In this document: one piece after another, positions 9,684 through 19,402 of the stretch
How positions within the stretch are numbered: the stretch's first letter is position 1
How the letters are laid out: the number at the start of each line of letters is the position of its first letter
Assembly: GCA_021782655.1 (NCBI GenBank)
Contig: JAJXUT010000004.1
Coordinates: 1 to 51,402, forward strand
Source of the DNA: Deltaproteobacteria bacterium
GTDB taxonomy: Bacteria; Desulfobacterota; Desulfobulbia; Desulfobulbales; VMSU01
DNA: 51,402 bases
Reading direction: 5' to 3'
Notes under the pieces: model-generated
Database searches by the model: none
The model's input: only the letters and a program-made list of their open reading frames with translations
What the model was told of the DNA's origin: nothing
Program-made: the position numbers and the translations under genes

Positions 9684-10867
9684 GCCTGCCTCCCACCGAC
9701 CAACCGCGTTTCGACCTCAGGCTGCTCTCCATGCTGATCGGGGTGGTGCTGTCCACGGTGGACTCCAGTGCCCTGAACCTGGCCCTGCCCTCCCTGGCGG
9801 CCCACTTCGGGGTTACCGCCGCCGCCATTCAGGGGGCCTCCTCGCTCTACCTAATCGGCTCGGCCTTGGCCCTGCTGCCCATCGCCGGGCTGGCCGGACG
9901 AATCGGCACGGTGCGCATCTACCGGCTGTCCCTGGCCGGCTTCGCCGTCCTCTCCCAGTTTCTCGCCTACTCGCCCAACCTGCATACCCTGTTGGCCCTG
10001 CGTTTCCTCCAGGGCATCGCCGGGGCCGGGATCGTGGGGCTGGTGCCGGGGATGACCGCTGCCACCTTCCGCGAGCACCGGGGCTGGGCCCTGGGGGTGG
10101 TGTCCGGCTCGGTGGCGGCGGGGGCGCTGATGGGGCCGCCCCTGGGCGGCTTTCTGGTGCAGTGGTTCGGCTGGCAGGCGATCTTCTACATCAATCTGCC
10201 CTTCGGCGCCCTGGCCCTCTTGCTCTCGGGGCGTCTGAGCGAGCTGCCCGGCGTCGGGCTCTGGCAGGGGCTGAAGAGGGCGGGCCGGACGCCCCGCTTC
10301 CTGCTCGCCCTCTTCTCCACCACCTGCTTCTTCACCCAATCCTTCGGGGTCAACCTGATCTGGCCCTTCTTCCTGGAGGCGGGAGGGATGACGCCGGGTG
10401 CGGTCGGGGTGCGGATGCTCATCCCCTCGGCCATGCTCATGGTCGCTGGGCCGATCTGCGGGCGGCTCTCCGATCGCCGGGGCTACGACCGGGTAAGTTG
10501 GCTGGGCTGCCTGGTGCTGGCCGCCGCCTCCTGGGGCCAGGGTCTGACCGGTCTGGTGGTGGTGGGTCTGGTGGGCATCGGCCTGGGTCGGGCCCTGTTC
10601 CTGGCCGCCAACAACGTCGCCGTCCTCTCCCAGGCCCCGGAGGGCACGGCGGCGGTCGCCTCCTGCCTGCTCTCCATCGCCAGGGTCAGCGGCCAGGCCC
10701 TGGGCAGCATCCTGGCCGGTTTCCTGTGGGCGCTTTTGGCCGGAGGGGGCAGCCGCCGGGCCTTTATGATCATCAACCTGGTGCTGGGCGGGGTGGCGAT
10801 CGTTGCCGGGCTCTTGATCGCGGGACGCAAGCGGCTGAGAACGCGGGTGCCCTGCCCAAGTCTTTAA
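9677..10867 (+). CDS. MFS transporter, drug:H+ antiporter-like
   Basis: A 396-residue inner-membrane transporter of the major facilitator superfamily with about 12 hydrophobic segments. The first helix pair holds LSTVDSSALNLALPSLA, the loop after helix 2 GRIGTVRIYRLSL, and helix 5 the antiporter motif C-like GPPLGGFL. This is the drug-resistance (DHA) style, though no substrate can be named. Its ATG lies within the end of the upstream ribonuclease gene (7-base overlap), so translation is probably coupled. Confidence 0.82.
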   Translation: MVSLPPTDQPRFDLRLLSMLIGVVLSTVDSSALNLALPSLAAHFGVTAAAIQGASSLYLIGSALALLPIAGLAGRIGTVRIYRLSLAGFAVLSQFLAYSPNLHTLLALRFLQGIAGAGIVGLVPGMTAATFREHRGWALGVVSGSVAAGALMGPPLGGFLVQWFGWQAIFYINLPFGALALLLSGRLSELPGVGLWQGLKRAGRTPRFLLALFSTTCFFTQSFGVNLIWPFFLEAGGMTPGAVGVRMLIPSAMLMVAGPICGRLSDRRGYDRVSWLGCLVLAAASWGQGLTGLVVVGLVGIGLGRALFLAANNVAVLSQAPEGTAAVASCLLSIARVSGQALGSILAGFLWALLAGGGSRRAFMIINLVLGGVAIVAGLLIAGRKRLRTRVPCPSL

Positions 10868-10876
10868 CCTGCCATC

Positions 10877-11677
10877 ATGCGTGAGTGGTTAAGAAAAATC
10901 CTCCCTGGCCGGCGGCTGGCGGTGGTGGTGCTCTTCGTCGAGTACGACCGGGGCTTGGCCGGGGGCGCGGAGCACGCCTTCGCCACCCTGCGCCGTTACC
11001 TCTCGCGGGTCTCGGGCTGCCGGATGAGCTTCATCCGTATCGACAACCGGCGGCCGGGGGGCGTGGAGAGCCGCCGGGGCCGGGTGATCAAGATCGGCGG
11101 CGACAACCGCTACCGGGAGTTCTCCGGCTGGCAGCGGGGGGTGGAGGCCATTGCCCGGTTCAAGCTACCCTGCGAGGTGGTGCTGTTTGTAAACGACATG
11201 TTTCTCGCCCCCGGCGAGTCGTTTCTCAATGATTACGCACGATTGGAGCTGTTTGAGACCGCGCTCGACCAGGGGCTGGTGATCGGCCGGATCGACGCGG
11301 CGGGCGAGCGGCTTTCCGCCTGCGGGCACGACCTGTCGCGTTGGGTGTGCAGCAACTGCTTCCTGGCCCCCAAGGCGGCGGTGGATCGGATCGGCAACCT
11401 GGTGACGCTGGGGGAGGAGATCGACGACTTCCTGCCCCGGGAGTTTCCCGGCGGCCCGCCCTTCTTTAAGGACTCCGCCCCCATCAACGAGGCCTACCGG
11501 CGGTGGCTGCTAACCTGGCTGACCAGCCGCTGGCACAGCCGCTTCCGTCTTGACGCCGGCACCTGGGAGACCTTCCGGGCCAAGGTGCGCAACATCCTCA
11601 ACGAATCCTTGCTCACCGCCCGTTTCGCCCAGGCAGGCTTTGCGGCCCAGAGCTACGGGGACAAGAAATACTATTGA
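10877..11677 (+). CDS. Unknown protein, possible glycosyltransferase-like
   Basis: A 266-residue soluble protein I cannot assign to a family with confidence. The N-terminus LAVVVLFVEYDRGLAGGAEHAF looks like a Rossmann-type beta-alpha start. VVLFVNDMFLAPGESFLNDY near residues 95-115 recalls the acidic motif regions of nucleotide-sugar glycosyltransferases. SACGHDLSRWVCSNCFLAPK holds three Cys. It starts 9 bases after the transporter and is followed 28 bases later by a radical SAM gene, so the three probably form one unit. Confidence 0.5.
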   Translation: MREWLRKILPGRRLAVVVLFVEYDRGLAGGAEHAFATLRRYLSRVSGCRMSFIRIDNRRPGGVESRRGRVIKIGGDNRYREFSGWQRGVEAIARFKLPCEVVLFVNDMFLAPGESFLNDYARLELFETALDQGLVIGRIDAAGERLSACGHDLSRWVCSNCFLAPKAAVDRIGNLVTLGEEIDDFLPREFPGGPPFFKDSAPINEAYRRWLLTWLTSRWHSRFRLDAGTWETFRAKVRNILNESLLTARFAQAGFAAQSYGDKKYY

Positions 11678-11705
11678 ATTGCCAGTTTCCCACGGTATCC
11701 CGGCC

Positions 11706-13532
11706 ATGAAATTCGGACTCATCCTCGCCACCGACCTGTCAAATCCCAATGTTAACAACCTGCCGCCCATCGGGCTGGGCTGCATCGCGGCCTCGATAAA
11801 ACGGCATCTGCCCGAGGTCGAGGTGGTTATGCGGGAGAGCCCCGACGACCTCATCGACGAGCGGCCGGACGTAATCGGCATCAGCGCCACCACCGAGTAC
11901 TATTACCTGGCCATCCGCTGGGCGGCCCGCTTCAAGGAGGAACTAGGCGTGCCGGTGATCGCGGGTGGCATCCACATCTCGCTGCTGCCCGAATCCCTGA
12001 CCCCGGACTTCGATGTGGCGGTGATCGGCGAGGGCGACATCACCATCGTCGAGCTCTTGCAGTCGATTATCGCCTGCCGGGGGATAGACTTTAAGGAACT
12101 TCGCGACCTCCCCGGCCTCTTCTTTCGCGAGGATGGCCAAGCCTGCCTGACCCGGCCCCGCCCCCTGGTGCAAGACCTGGACAGCCTGCCGGAGATCGAG
12201 TGGAAGGGGCTGCCTTTTTACCGGGAGAGTCAGGGGCATATCGTCTCCGCCCGCGGCTGTCCCTACAAGTGCGCCTTCTGCGCCTCGGAGAAGTTCGCCC
12301 GGCAGCACCGCTACTACTCGGCGGAACGGATCGTGCGCGAGATCGAATACTTCGTGGTCGAAAAGGGTCTGCGCGGGATCACCTTCTTCGACGACTTGCT
12401 GATCGCCAACAAGGGTAGGCTTACCTCCCTGATCGAAAGGCTCAAGGAGCGTGGCCTGCTGGGGGTGTGCCGCTTCCACTGCCAGGTGCGGGCCAATCTG
12501 GTGACCGAGGAGATCTGCGGGCTGATGAATACCTTGAACATCTTCAACACCGGCATCGGCGTCGAATCCTTCAGCGACCGGGTATTGCGGTACTACAACA
12601 AGACCGGGATCACCGGCGAGACCAACCAGCGGGCCATCGACCTCCTTAATCAGGCCGGCATCATGGTCAACCCCTCCATTATCTTCGGCGCCCCGGTCGA
12701 GACCCGCGAAGACATGCTGACCACCCTGCGGGCCGTCTATCGTAATTGTGCCGACCGCAAGTTGAGAAGCCCGGCCTGGACCTTGCTGCGGCCCTATCCG
12801 GGCACCGCCATCTGGGATTACGCTGAGCGTCGGGGCCTGGTGAGCCGGGACATGGATTGGCGGTTGTTCGCCGACTGGGGAACGTTCGACATGTACCTCT
12901 GCGAACAGGTGCCCAAGGACGAGTGCCAGGCCCTGATCCATGAGTGGCAGGCCAAGATTTCCCTCCTGCGCCTCGATACCTTGTCTGCGGGCGCCAGCTA
13001 TGGCAACTTCATCTTTCAAGATCGCCGCGACCTCTACGAGCACGCCCCCGCCGCCCAGGCGGTGGTTAGGAAACGACGGCAAGAGGGCCAACCGGAAGAG
13101 CAGGGAGACGCTCTCCTGGCCAGCCTCCGAAGCGTTCCCGAATCAGAGGCACTCCTGCTCAGCGGCTGGCACGAACGGGAGACGGACGGCACCCAGTGGA
13201 TCGGCAAGAAGGCCCATGCCTTGTTGCCGGTGAAGCAAGGCGCCAGCCTCAAGTTGCAGGCTTATATCCCGCCCCAGGTCTTCGCTGAAAACTACGGGGG
13301 GGCCATTAATCTCACCCTCCGGGACGAGGATGCGGTCCTCTTTAGCGGCCCGTGCGCTCAAGGCGATTTCCCCGACGGCCTGATCACGCTGGATATCGTC
13401 ATCCCCGATGGTCGAGAGATGCTGCTCTTAACCATCGAGAGCGACCAGAGCTTCATCCCCGCCGCCACTGGCCGGGGCAGCCAGGATGGCCGGGAGCTGG
13501 CGGTGGTTATTCGGGAGTTGCGGACAAATTGA
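11706..13532 (+). CDS. Radical SAM protein with B12-binding-like N-terminus and extra C-terminal domain
   Basis: A 608-residue protein. The N-terminal ~150 residues (IGLGCIAASIKRH, VIGISATTEYYYLA, VPVIAGGIHISLLPE, DVAVIGEGDITIVELL) have the fold signature of B12-binding domains, although the cobalamin DxHxxG motif is not evident. The radical SAM cluster motif is GCPYKCAFC near residue 185. A third domain of about 130 residues starts at LLLSGWHERETDGTQWIGKK; this GW...RW/QW beta-sandwich-like pattern occurs in glycan-related proteins. The ATG at 11706 is chosen because the upstream extension is low-complexity. The substrate is unknown. Confidence 0.8.
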   Translation: MKFGLILATDLSNPNVNNLPPIGLGCIAASIKRHLPEVEVVMRESPDDLIDERPDVIGISATTEYYYLAIRWAARFKEELGVPVIAGGIHISLLPESLTPDFDVAVIGEGDITIVELLQSIIACRGIDFKELRDLPGLFFREDGQACLTRPRPLVQDLDSLPEIEWKGLPFYRESQGHIVSARGCPYKCAFCASEKFARQHRYYSAERIVREIEYFVVEKGLRGITFFDDLLIANKGRLTSLIERLKERGLLGVCRFHCQVRANLVTEEICGLMNTLNIFNTGIGVESFSDRVLRYYNKTGITGETNQRAIDLLNQAGIMVNPSIIFGAPVETREDMLTTLRAVYRNCADRKLRSPAWTLLRPYPGTAIWDYAERRGLVSRDMDWRLFADWGTFDMYLCEQVPKDECQALIHEWQAKISLLRLDTLSAGASYGNFIFQDRRDLYEHAPAAQAVVRKRRQEGQPEEQGDALLASLRSVPESEALLLSGWHERETDGTQWIGKKAHALLPVKQGASLKLQAYIPPQVFAENYGGAINLTLRDEDAVLFSGPCAQGDFPDGLITLDIVIPDGREMLLLTIESDQSFIPAATGRGSQDGRELAVVIRELRTN

Positions 13533-13571
13533 CTATGAGAAATCAGCCGGTTACCGCCCATTTTTTCCCGC

Positions 13572-13599
13572 TTGCTTTTCCTTTTTTTCGTGCTATATA
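13572..13599 (+). promoter_or_regulatory. Possible sigma-70 promoter of the multiheme cytochrome gene
   Basis: TTGCTT at 13572-13577 and TATATA at 13594-13599 are 16 bases apart in an AT-rich 140-base spacer. The spacer follows a stop codon and precedes a start with Shine-Dalgarno AGAGGA. Confidence 0.4.
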
Positions 13600-13671
13600 T
13601 CGATATGGCGTAATATCGGACAAATCTGGCATTTATGCCGTATTTTTTTACTCAAACAGAGGATAAAAAAA

Positions 13672-15399
13672 ATGAACAAATCGTGGAAAATGTCCAAAAG
13701 TCTGTGTCTGGCCGCTGGCCTGGCCGCCGTCTTGTCGATGGGCACCGCCCGGGCCTCGGTCATCGACGCCCCCCACAACGATACCCACGGCGTGGCCTGT
13801 GGCTCCTGCCACGCCTACTCCCTGTGGTGGCAGTACTCGCCCACTAGCCCCACCTCGTCCGCCTACGGCACGGTGACTGACGGGGTCTGCAACTCGTGCC
13901 ACGGGCCGGGCGGCGCCCAGTTCCAGAAGATCTCTCACTCCTCGGTCTCGATGAGCACCGCCCACAACGCCGCTCTCGGCGACTGGAGCACCAAGTGCGT
14001 CGATTGCCACAATCCCCACCTCCAGCAGCAACTTAGCTGGCTGCCCGCCACCGCCACCTTCGGCGACGGCACTCGGGCGGGTGGACTCTATCTGGCGGAG
14101 GGCACCATCTCCGGGATCACCGACAACGGCAACGGCACCACCACCATCACCTACACCAACGCCGACGCTGCCTCGCCCTGGAACGACACCAGCCGCTGGT
14201 CGGCCAAGGAGGGCACCGTTGGCCGGGGCCTGATCCTCACCCTGGGCTACGCCACCGGCGAGCGCACCTATGAGATCACCGCCGCCACTGCCAGCACCCC
14301 CATCCCCAGCACCGTGCCCGGCACTGGGGCCGGCTCGATTACGGTGCAGAACGGCACCGAGACCGTGCCGACTACCTATAACGGCACCAACTTCGGCATC
14401 ATCTACGGCCAGCTCATCAAGTCGAGCATCAACACCCCGAACAGCGGCGCCAAGAGCGTCCAGTTCTTCGATCCGCAAAACGGCGGCTACGTCTCCAGCG
14501 CCGCCACCCCCACCGGCATCTGCCAGGTCTGCCACACCAAGACCACCTACTGGCGCAACGACGGTACCCTGCAAATCCACAACGTGGGCAGCGTCTGCAC
14601 CTCCTGCCATAACATCGCCGACGGCTTCCGGCCGGTGTTCCCGAATCACAACACCTTCATCGCCGTGCTTACCTCCTGTGGCACCTGTCACACCCAGGCC
14701 CAGGTGGTGGAGGGGATTCACAACATGCAGTGCAGCTACTGCCACGCCCCCAGCGGCCCGCCGGCCCTAAATGCCTCCAATCCGGCCACCCCCTTCCGGG
14801 TCACCCCCACCGTCTGGCCCTCGCCGGCGGGTCAGGCCACCCCCAACCCGGGCGATTGCGGCCAGTGCCACGGCTCCGACTATTTCCTGTACCACAAGAT
14901 CGTCAACCAGACCACCGGCGCTGCCGACCATACCAACATCGTCAACAAGACCTTGCCCAACTGCGTCAACGCCTGTCATTTCCACAACAAGACCGATCCC
15001 ATCGCCGACATCCATCTTAACAAATGCACCGACTGCCACAACATGACCCCCAACGCCGACGGCACCATCGGCGCCAATATCAGCCTGGCGGCCCAGTACG
15101 GCCCCGGCGACTGTATGCATTGCCACACCGACATCGCCGCCAGCCCGCTTAACCACCTGAACGCCCTGGATCACAGCACCAAGGTCATGCGCGCCCCGAC
15201 CTGCACCAACGTGGTGGGCTGCCACCCTGGCGACCTCCTCTACCAGGTGCATCCGCGGATGTGCGTCACCTGTCACGAGCCCACCTACTTCGGGCTCCAG
15301 ACCATCTTGCCAACCTCCAAGGCGATCGCCATCGTCCAGGGCGACTGCTCCGCCTGCCACAGCGAGACCGCCAACGTGGTCAACGGGGTGCATCAGTAA
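13672..15399 (+). CDS. Periplasmic multiheme cytochrome c, 12 CxxCH plus CX3CH and CX5CH
   Basis: A 575-residue exported electron-transfer protein. The signal peptide MNKSWKMSKSLCLAAGLAA ends near TARA-S. Twelve canonical CxxCH haem sites are visible: CGSCH, CNSCH, CVDCH, CQVCH, CTSCH, CGTCH, CSYCH, CGQCH, CTDCH, CMHCH, CVTCH and CSACH. There are also CVNACH (CX3CH, near residue 431) and CTNVVGCH (CX5CH, near residue 511). A haem-free Thr/Asn/Gly-rich segment (about residues 120-280) splits the cluster after haem 3. The layout resembles the Geobacter-type CxxCH/CxxxCH repeat cytochromes used in extracellular electron transfer. The partner and final acceptor are unknown. Confidence 0.92.
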   Translation: MNKSWKMSKSLCLAAGLAAVLSMGTARASVIDAPHNDTHGVACGSCHAYSLWWQYSPTSPTSSAYGTVTDGVCNSCHGPGGAQFQKISHSSVSMSTAHNAALGDWSTKCVDCHNPHLQQQLSWLPATATFGDGTRAGGLYLAEGTISGITDNGNGTTTITYTNADAASPWNDTSRWSAKEGTVGRGLILTLGYATGERTYEITAATASTPIPSTVPGTGAGSITVQNGTETVPTTYNGTNFGIIYGQLIKSSINTPNSGAKSVQFFDPQNGGYVSSAATPTGICQVCHTKTTYWRNDGTLQIHNVGSVCTSCHNIADGFRPVFPNHNTFIAVLTSCGTCHTQAQVVEGIHNMQCSYCHAPSGPPALNASNPATPFRVTPTVWPSPAGQATPNPGDCGQCHGSDYFLYHKIVNQTTGAADHTNIVNKTLPNCVNACHFHNKTDPIADIHLNKCTDCHNMTPNADGTIGANISLAAQYGPGDCMHCHTDIAASPLNHLNALDHSTKVMRAPTCTNVVGCHPGDLLYQVHPRMCVTCHEPTYFGLQTILPTSKAIAIVQGDCSACHSETANVVNGVHQ

Positions 15400-15440
15400 C
15401 AGGGGCTAAAGGCGGGCCTGCCCCGCCCTAGCCGATTAAG

Positions 15441-15485
15441 GGAAGGCCTCGCCGGCGATGTTTGCCGCCGGGGCCTTCCTATTTT
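15441..15485 (+). terminator. Rho-independent terminator after the cytochrome gene
   Basis: GGAAGGCC at 15441 pairs with GGCCTTCC ending at 15479, with a further GC-rich inner stem (CCGGC/GCCGG), followed by TATTTT. It separates the cytochrome from the nitroreductase gene, so the cytochrome is probably monocistronic. Confidence 0.8.
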
Positions 15486-15527
15486 GTGGGGTAAGCCCGC
15501 GAGACCAGAAAACACCGGAGAAACGCC

Positions 15528-16352
15528 ATGCTGAATTTCGCCGTCAACCGTCAGACCTGCACCCACTGCGGTCATTGCGCCGCCGACTGCCCGGCCCGGA
15601 TCATCCGTCTCGATGAGGACGGCTTCCCGGCTATCGCCGCCGACCAGGAGCCGGCCTGCTATCGCTGCCAGCACTGCCTGGCCATCTGTCCCCCTGGGGC
15701 GATTTCCATCCTGGGCCGCCAGCCCGAAGACAGCCTGCCGCTCGCCCGCCGTTTCCCCGATCCCTTGGCGATGGAGACCCTGATCAAGGGTCGGCGGGCG
15801 GTGCGTCGCTACCGGGAGGAAAACCTGGCCCCGGAGCTGATCGCCAAGCTGCTCGAGGTCGCGGGCCACGCCCCCTCGGGCCGCAACGCCCGGCAGGTGC
15901 GCTTCACCCTGGTGGACGACCGGGCCCGGCTCTCCGGACTGCGCGACGAGCTGATAACCCTCCTGCGGCGTCGGATCGAGGCCGGTCTGCCGGAGCGGCT
16001 TGGCTTCTTCGCTGGGCTGGTGAAGCTGTGGGACGAGGAGGGTATCGACTTCCTGTTCCGGGGCGCGCCCCACCTGCTTATCACCTCCTCCCCCGGCGAG
16101 GTGGCGACCCCGATTCCCGACTGCCTGATTGCCCTGTCCTACTTCGAGCTGTACGCCCAGAGCCAGGGTCTGGGCACGGTCTGGGGCGGCCTGGCCACCT
16201 GGGTCATCAGTGACCTGGTCCCCGAGATCCGCCCCCGCCTGGGGATACCCGCAGATCATGTCATCGGCTACGCCATGGCCTTTGGCAGACCGGCGGTGAA
16301 GTACGCCCGTACCGTCCAGCACGGCCAGCCCCTGGTGCACGTGGTACGCTAG
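15528..16352 (+). CDS. Ferredoxin-nitroreductase fusion
   Basis: A 274-residue cytoplasmic protein. The first ~60 residues are a 2[4Fe-4S] ferredoxin (CTHCGHCAADCP and CYRCQHCLAICPPGA). The rest is an FMN-dependent nitroreductase domain: RRAVRRYREENLAPELI, APSGRNARQVRF and a late GYAMAFGRPAVKY. Such fusions reduce unknown organic substrates with electrons fed through the clusters. Start ATG has GGAG 6 bases ahead. It is set apart from the cytochrome by a terminator and followed 27 bases later by the HDOD gene. Confidence 0.88.
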   Translation: MLNFAVNRQTCTHCGHCAADCPARIIRLDEDGFPAIAADQEPACYRCQHCLAICPPGAISILGRQPEDSLPLARRFPDPLAMETLIKGRRAVRRYREENLAPELIAKLLEVAGHAPSGRNARQVRFTLVDDRARLSGLRDELITLLRRRIEAGLPERLGFFAGLVKLWDEEGIDFLFRGAPHLLITSSPGEVATPIPDCLIALSYFELYAQSQGLGTVWGGLATWVISDLVPEIRPRLGIPADHVIGYAMAFGRPAVKYARTVQHGQPLVHVVR

Positions 16353-16379
16353 GCCTAAACGTTTAGCCAGGGGAGCAAT

Positions 16380-17225
16380 ATGCCAACCGCCGAAACGGTC
16401 GTCGAGAGGTTCAACGCCGCCAAGACCTTGCCCCATGTCGCCATCCGGGTGGCCCAGATGGTCAACGACGAGCGCAGCACCATGCGGGATTTCGAGCAGG
16501 TGATCCAGATGGACCCGGTGCTGGTCTCACGTTTGCTCAAGCTGGTCAACAGCCCCTATTTCGCCCTGCCGGGCAGGGTGGATTCGATTGCCAAGGCGGT
16601 GGTCTTCGCCGGGATGAAGAATCTCCGCAACCTGGTGGCGGTGGAGGCCTTGCGCGACCTGTTTGGCGGCGGCGGAGAGGCGGGATTCTCGCGCCAGCGG
16701 CTGTGGCTGCACTGCGCTACGGTCGCCATCCTGGCGGACATGATCGGCAAGCGGATCTTCGGCGACGCCCGGGAGGACTTCTTTCTGGCCGGGATCATGC
16801 ACGACATCGGCCTGATCGCCGAGGATCAGGTGGCAGGCCTCGAACTGCGCCAGGCCTGCCAGCGCTATCTGCAAGGCGGAAAAACCTTGGTGGAATGCGA
16901 GCGGGAGTGCCTGGGAACCGATCACGCCGAGGTCGGTTTTAAGCTGGCCAAGGAGTGGAAGATGCCCGCCGAGGTGGCCAGCGCCATCCGTTTCCACCAC
17001 GCCTTGGACCGCAGCCCCGAGCCGGGCTCTCTGACCGGGGTGGTGCAGTTGGCCGAGTACATCGCCGGCAAGATGAAGTTCGCGGTGCTGCCGGAGCGGG
17101 TGGAGCCCCTGCCCGGCCATCTGGTGGGGCACGTCAAGTCGATGATGGACGGCTATAAGGTCATTGTCCGCGACCTGCCGGCGGAGATGGAAAAGGCCAA
17201 GAGCCTCTATACGACCGGAGGGTGA
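16380..17225 (+). CDS. HDOD-domain signalling protein
   Basis: A 281-residue protein that is almost entirely one HDOD domain. Landmarks are LPHVAIRVAQMVNDERS, VIQMDPVLVSRLLKLVNSPYF, IAKAVVFAGMKNLRNLV, GIMHDIGLI and AIRFHHALD. HDOD proteins act as non-catalytic adaptors in signal transduction, often next to sensor kinases, which fits here: a hybrid kinase starts 6 bases downstream. Shine-Dalgarno GGGGAG lies 5 bases before the ATG. Confidence 0.9.
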   Translation: MPTAETVVERFNAAKTLPHVAIRVAQMVNDERSTMRDFEQVIQMDPVLVSRLLKLVNSPYFALPGRVDSIAKAVVFAGMKNLRNLVAVEALRDLFGGGGEAGFSRQRLWLHCATVAILADMIGKRIFGDAREDFFLAGIMHDIGLIAEDQVAGLELRQACQRYLQGGKTLVECERECLGTDHAEVGFKLAKEWKMPAEVASAIRFHHALDRSPEPGSLTGVVQLAEYIAGKMKFAVLPERVEPLPGHLVGHVKSMMDGYKVIVRDLPAEMEKAKSLYTTGG

Positions 17226-17231
17226 GCGATA

Positions 17232-18902
17232 TTGGACTTTGATGTTGACCAGATTTTCGCGGAACTGGAGGAGGATGGTTCCCGCGAGGTGCGTTTGCTC
17301 GCCGAGCTGGCCCGGATCCTGCCGGGGGTCGGATTTGAGCTGCGGGCTGCGGACGGGCGGGTGTTTTCACCCCCCGGCCAGGGGGCGGGAGCGGCGGCGG
17401 AGGGGGCGGCCCGGCTGACGGTCGCCGGGCTGGGGGCGGTCTTGACCTGCCGGTTGCCGGCCCCCTGGCGGGACCGGGCCGCCGAGCCCCTGCTGCTCAC
17501 GGCGCTCGGGGCCGTGGTCGATCTGGCCCTGACCCGGACGCGGGCCGACGACCTTAAGATCGAAAACGAGCAGCTCTTAAGGCAGATCGAGGTGCTCAAG
17601 ACCCAGCACTTCGAGATGGTGGAGAATAACCACCGCCAGTACCTGGTGATCCAGGAAAAAGACCGGGATTATGCCAAAAATCTAGAGATGGAGATCGCCC
17701 AGCGCACCGTGGAACTGCGCCAGGCCAACCAGAAGTTGCAGGATGCGAGCCGGCTGAAGAGCGAGTTTTTAGCCAACATGAGCCACGAACTGCGCACCCC
17801 GATGAACGCCATCATCGGCTTTTCGGAATTGCTCTGCGAATCGACCCTGCCCCCGGAGCAGGCCGACTATGCCCGCACCATCAAGCAGTCCGGCGACGGG
17901 CTCTTGAGCCTGATCAACGACATCCTGGATTTTTCCAAGATCGAGGCGGGCCGGCTCGACATCCTCCGGGAGCCATTCTCCCTGGCCGACCTGGTTTGCA
18001 ACGTCGAGGCCATGTTTCAGAAGACGGCCCGGGACAAGGGAGTCGCCTTCCGCTGCCAACTCGCCTCCGGCCTGCCGGCGGAGGTGGTGGGCGACGGTCA
18101 CCGGATCAAGCAGGTGCTGATCAACCTGGCCGGCAACGCCATGAAGTTTACCCCGGCGGGCGAGGTGGCGATTGAGGTTGACACCTTGGCCGGCGATCGC
18201 CTCCGTTTCCTGGTGCGGGACACCGGGATCGGCATCCCTTCCGACAAGCAGGCGGCCATCTTCGAGAAGTTCACCCAGGCCGACGGCTCGATCACCAGGA
18301 ACTACGGCGGCACCGGTCTGGGGCTCGCGATCACCTGCCAACTGGTGGGCCTGATGGGCGGCAACGTCACCATGGCCAGCGAGGTGGGGCAGGGCAGCGT
18401 CTTTGGCTTTACCCTACCCCTGCCGCCGGCGGCCCCCCGGACGGCCAAGGCCGAGACGGCGGCGGAGGCCACCTCCTCGGTGAGGCTCGGCCTCAGGGTG
18501 CTGCTGGTGGAGGACAACCCGGTGAACCAGAAGCTGGCCACGGTGCTGCTCAAACGGGAGGGCTGCGAGGTGACCTTGGCCGAGGACGGCGTCAAGGCCC
18601 TGGAGGCCCTGGCCGGGCAGGGATTCGACCTGATCCTGATGGACTTGCAGATGCCGAATTTGGATGGCCTGGAGGCCACCCGCCGCATCCGGGCCTTGGA
18701 GGCGGGGCCGGGCCGGGCGGATTACCAGGGGCTGGCGGGGCGGCGGGGGCCGGTCATCATTGTCGGCCTAAGCGCTCACGCCCGACCCGAGGACGCCCTG
18801 GAGGCTCGGGGGGCGGGTATGGATGATTTCCTGGTCAAGCCCATCGTTCGGGACAAGCTGACGGCGGTGCTGGCCAGGGCGCGGAAGGAGAAGGAGGCCT
18901 AG
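17232..18902 (+). CDS. Hybrid sensor histidine kinase, soluble
   Basis: A 556-residue kinase starting at TTG with GGAGG about 9 bases upstream. No membrane segment is apparent, so it is likely cytoplasmic. Residues about 1-105 form an unassigned sensor part, then a coiled coil ([18 protein letters not shown] to [12 protein letters not shown]). The HisKA domain has the phospho-accepting His in [12 protein letters not shown] near residue 184, and the HATPase ends with GTGLGLAIT near 360. A C-terminal receiver domain ([13 protein letters not shown], phospho-Asp in [11 protein letters not shown] near 470) follows. It is probably coupled to the HDOD gene. Output partner unknown. Its stop overlaps that of the convergent tsaE by 4 bases. 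Confidence 0.92.
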   Translation: MDFDVDQIFAELEEDGSREVRLLAELARILPGVGFELRAADGRVFSPPGQGAGAAAEGAARLTVAGLGAVLTCRLPAPWRDRAAEPLLLTALGAVVDLALTRTRADDLKIENEQLLRQIEVLKTQHFEMVENNHRQYLVIQEKDRDYAKNLEMEIAQRTVELRQANQKLQDASRLKSEFLANMSHELRTPMNAIIGFSELLCESTLPPEQADYARTIKQSGDGLLSLINDILDFSKIEAGRLDILREPFSLADLVCNVEAMFQKTARDKGVAFRCQLASGLPAEVVGDGHRIKQVLINLAGNAMKFTPAGEVAIEVDTLAGDRLRFLVRDTGIGIPSDKQAAIFEKFTQADGSITRNYGGTGLGLAITCQLVGLMGGNVTMASEVGQGSVFGFTLPLPPAAPRTAKAETAAEATSSVRLGLRVLLVEDNPVNQKLATVLLKREGCEVTLAEDGVKALEALAGQGFDLILMDLQMPNLDGLEATRRIRALEAGPGRADYQGLAGRRGPVIIVGLSAHARPEDALEARGAGMDDFLVKPIVRDKLTAVLARARKEKEA

Positions 18903-19399
18903 GCCGGGCTGACCAGGCCTGCAAGCTCCCGATCCTCCGGCATCCGGGCCCGCAGCGCCCCGTGCCAGGCGAGCCGGGCGGCGCGGCTGGTCTCCGAGAC
19001 GATGGCGAGCTCAATCTCCAGCCGGTCGCGGGGGGTGAGGCTGCCCAGGCGGTCGGGCCACTCCACCACCGACAGACCGTCGCCGTAGAGGTAGTCCTCA
19101 AACCCCAGCTCGATTATCTCGGACTCCGTTGTTAAGCGGTAGAGGTCCAGGTGGTAGAGGGGCAGGCGGCCCGGATACTCGTGCAGCAGGGCGAAGGTGG
19201 GGCTGGTGATGTAGCAGTGGCCGGGGACCTCAAGGCCTAAGCCAATGGCCTGGGTGAGGGTGGTCTTGCCCGCCCCCAGGCCGCCGTTCAGGGTGATGAT
19301 CTCTCCGGCCTGGGCCCGTTCGCCCAGCCAGATTCCCAGGCGCTCGGTGGCGGCGAGCCCATTCAAGGTCAAGACCTGAACGGCGGGCGGGCCGGGCAT
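18899..19399 (-). CDS. tsaE: tRNA t6A synthesis ATPase TsaE
   Basis: A 166-residue ATPase that works with TsaB and TsaD in making N6-threonylcarbamoyladenosine at A37 of tRNAs. The Walker A is [10 protein letters not shown], followed by [18 protein letters not shown] and VVEWPDR, the family's standard order. It starts 3 bases after the stop of the upstream di-haem gene on the same strand. Confidence 0.94.
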   Translation of the reverse strand: MPGPPAVQVLTLNGLAATERLGIWLGERAQAGEIITLNGGLGAGKTTLTQAIGLGLEVPGHCYITSPTFALLHEYPGRLPLYHLDLYRLTTESEIIELGFEDYLYGDGLSVVEWPDRLGSLTPRDRLEIELAIVSETSRAARLAWHGALRARMPEDRELAGLVSPA

Positions 19400-19402
19400 G
19401 GG

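Noticed and set aside
11943-13091. 382-residue frame antisense to the radical SAM gene
   Set aside because: Shadow; the plus strand carries clear CxxxCxxC and domain motifs.
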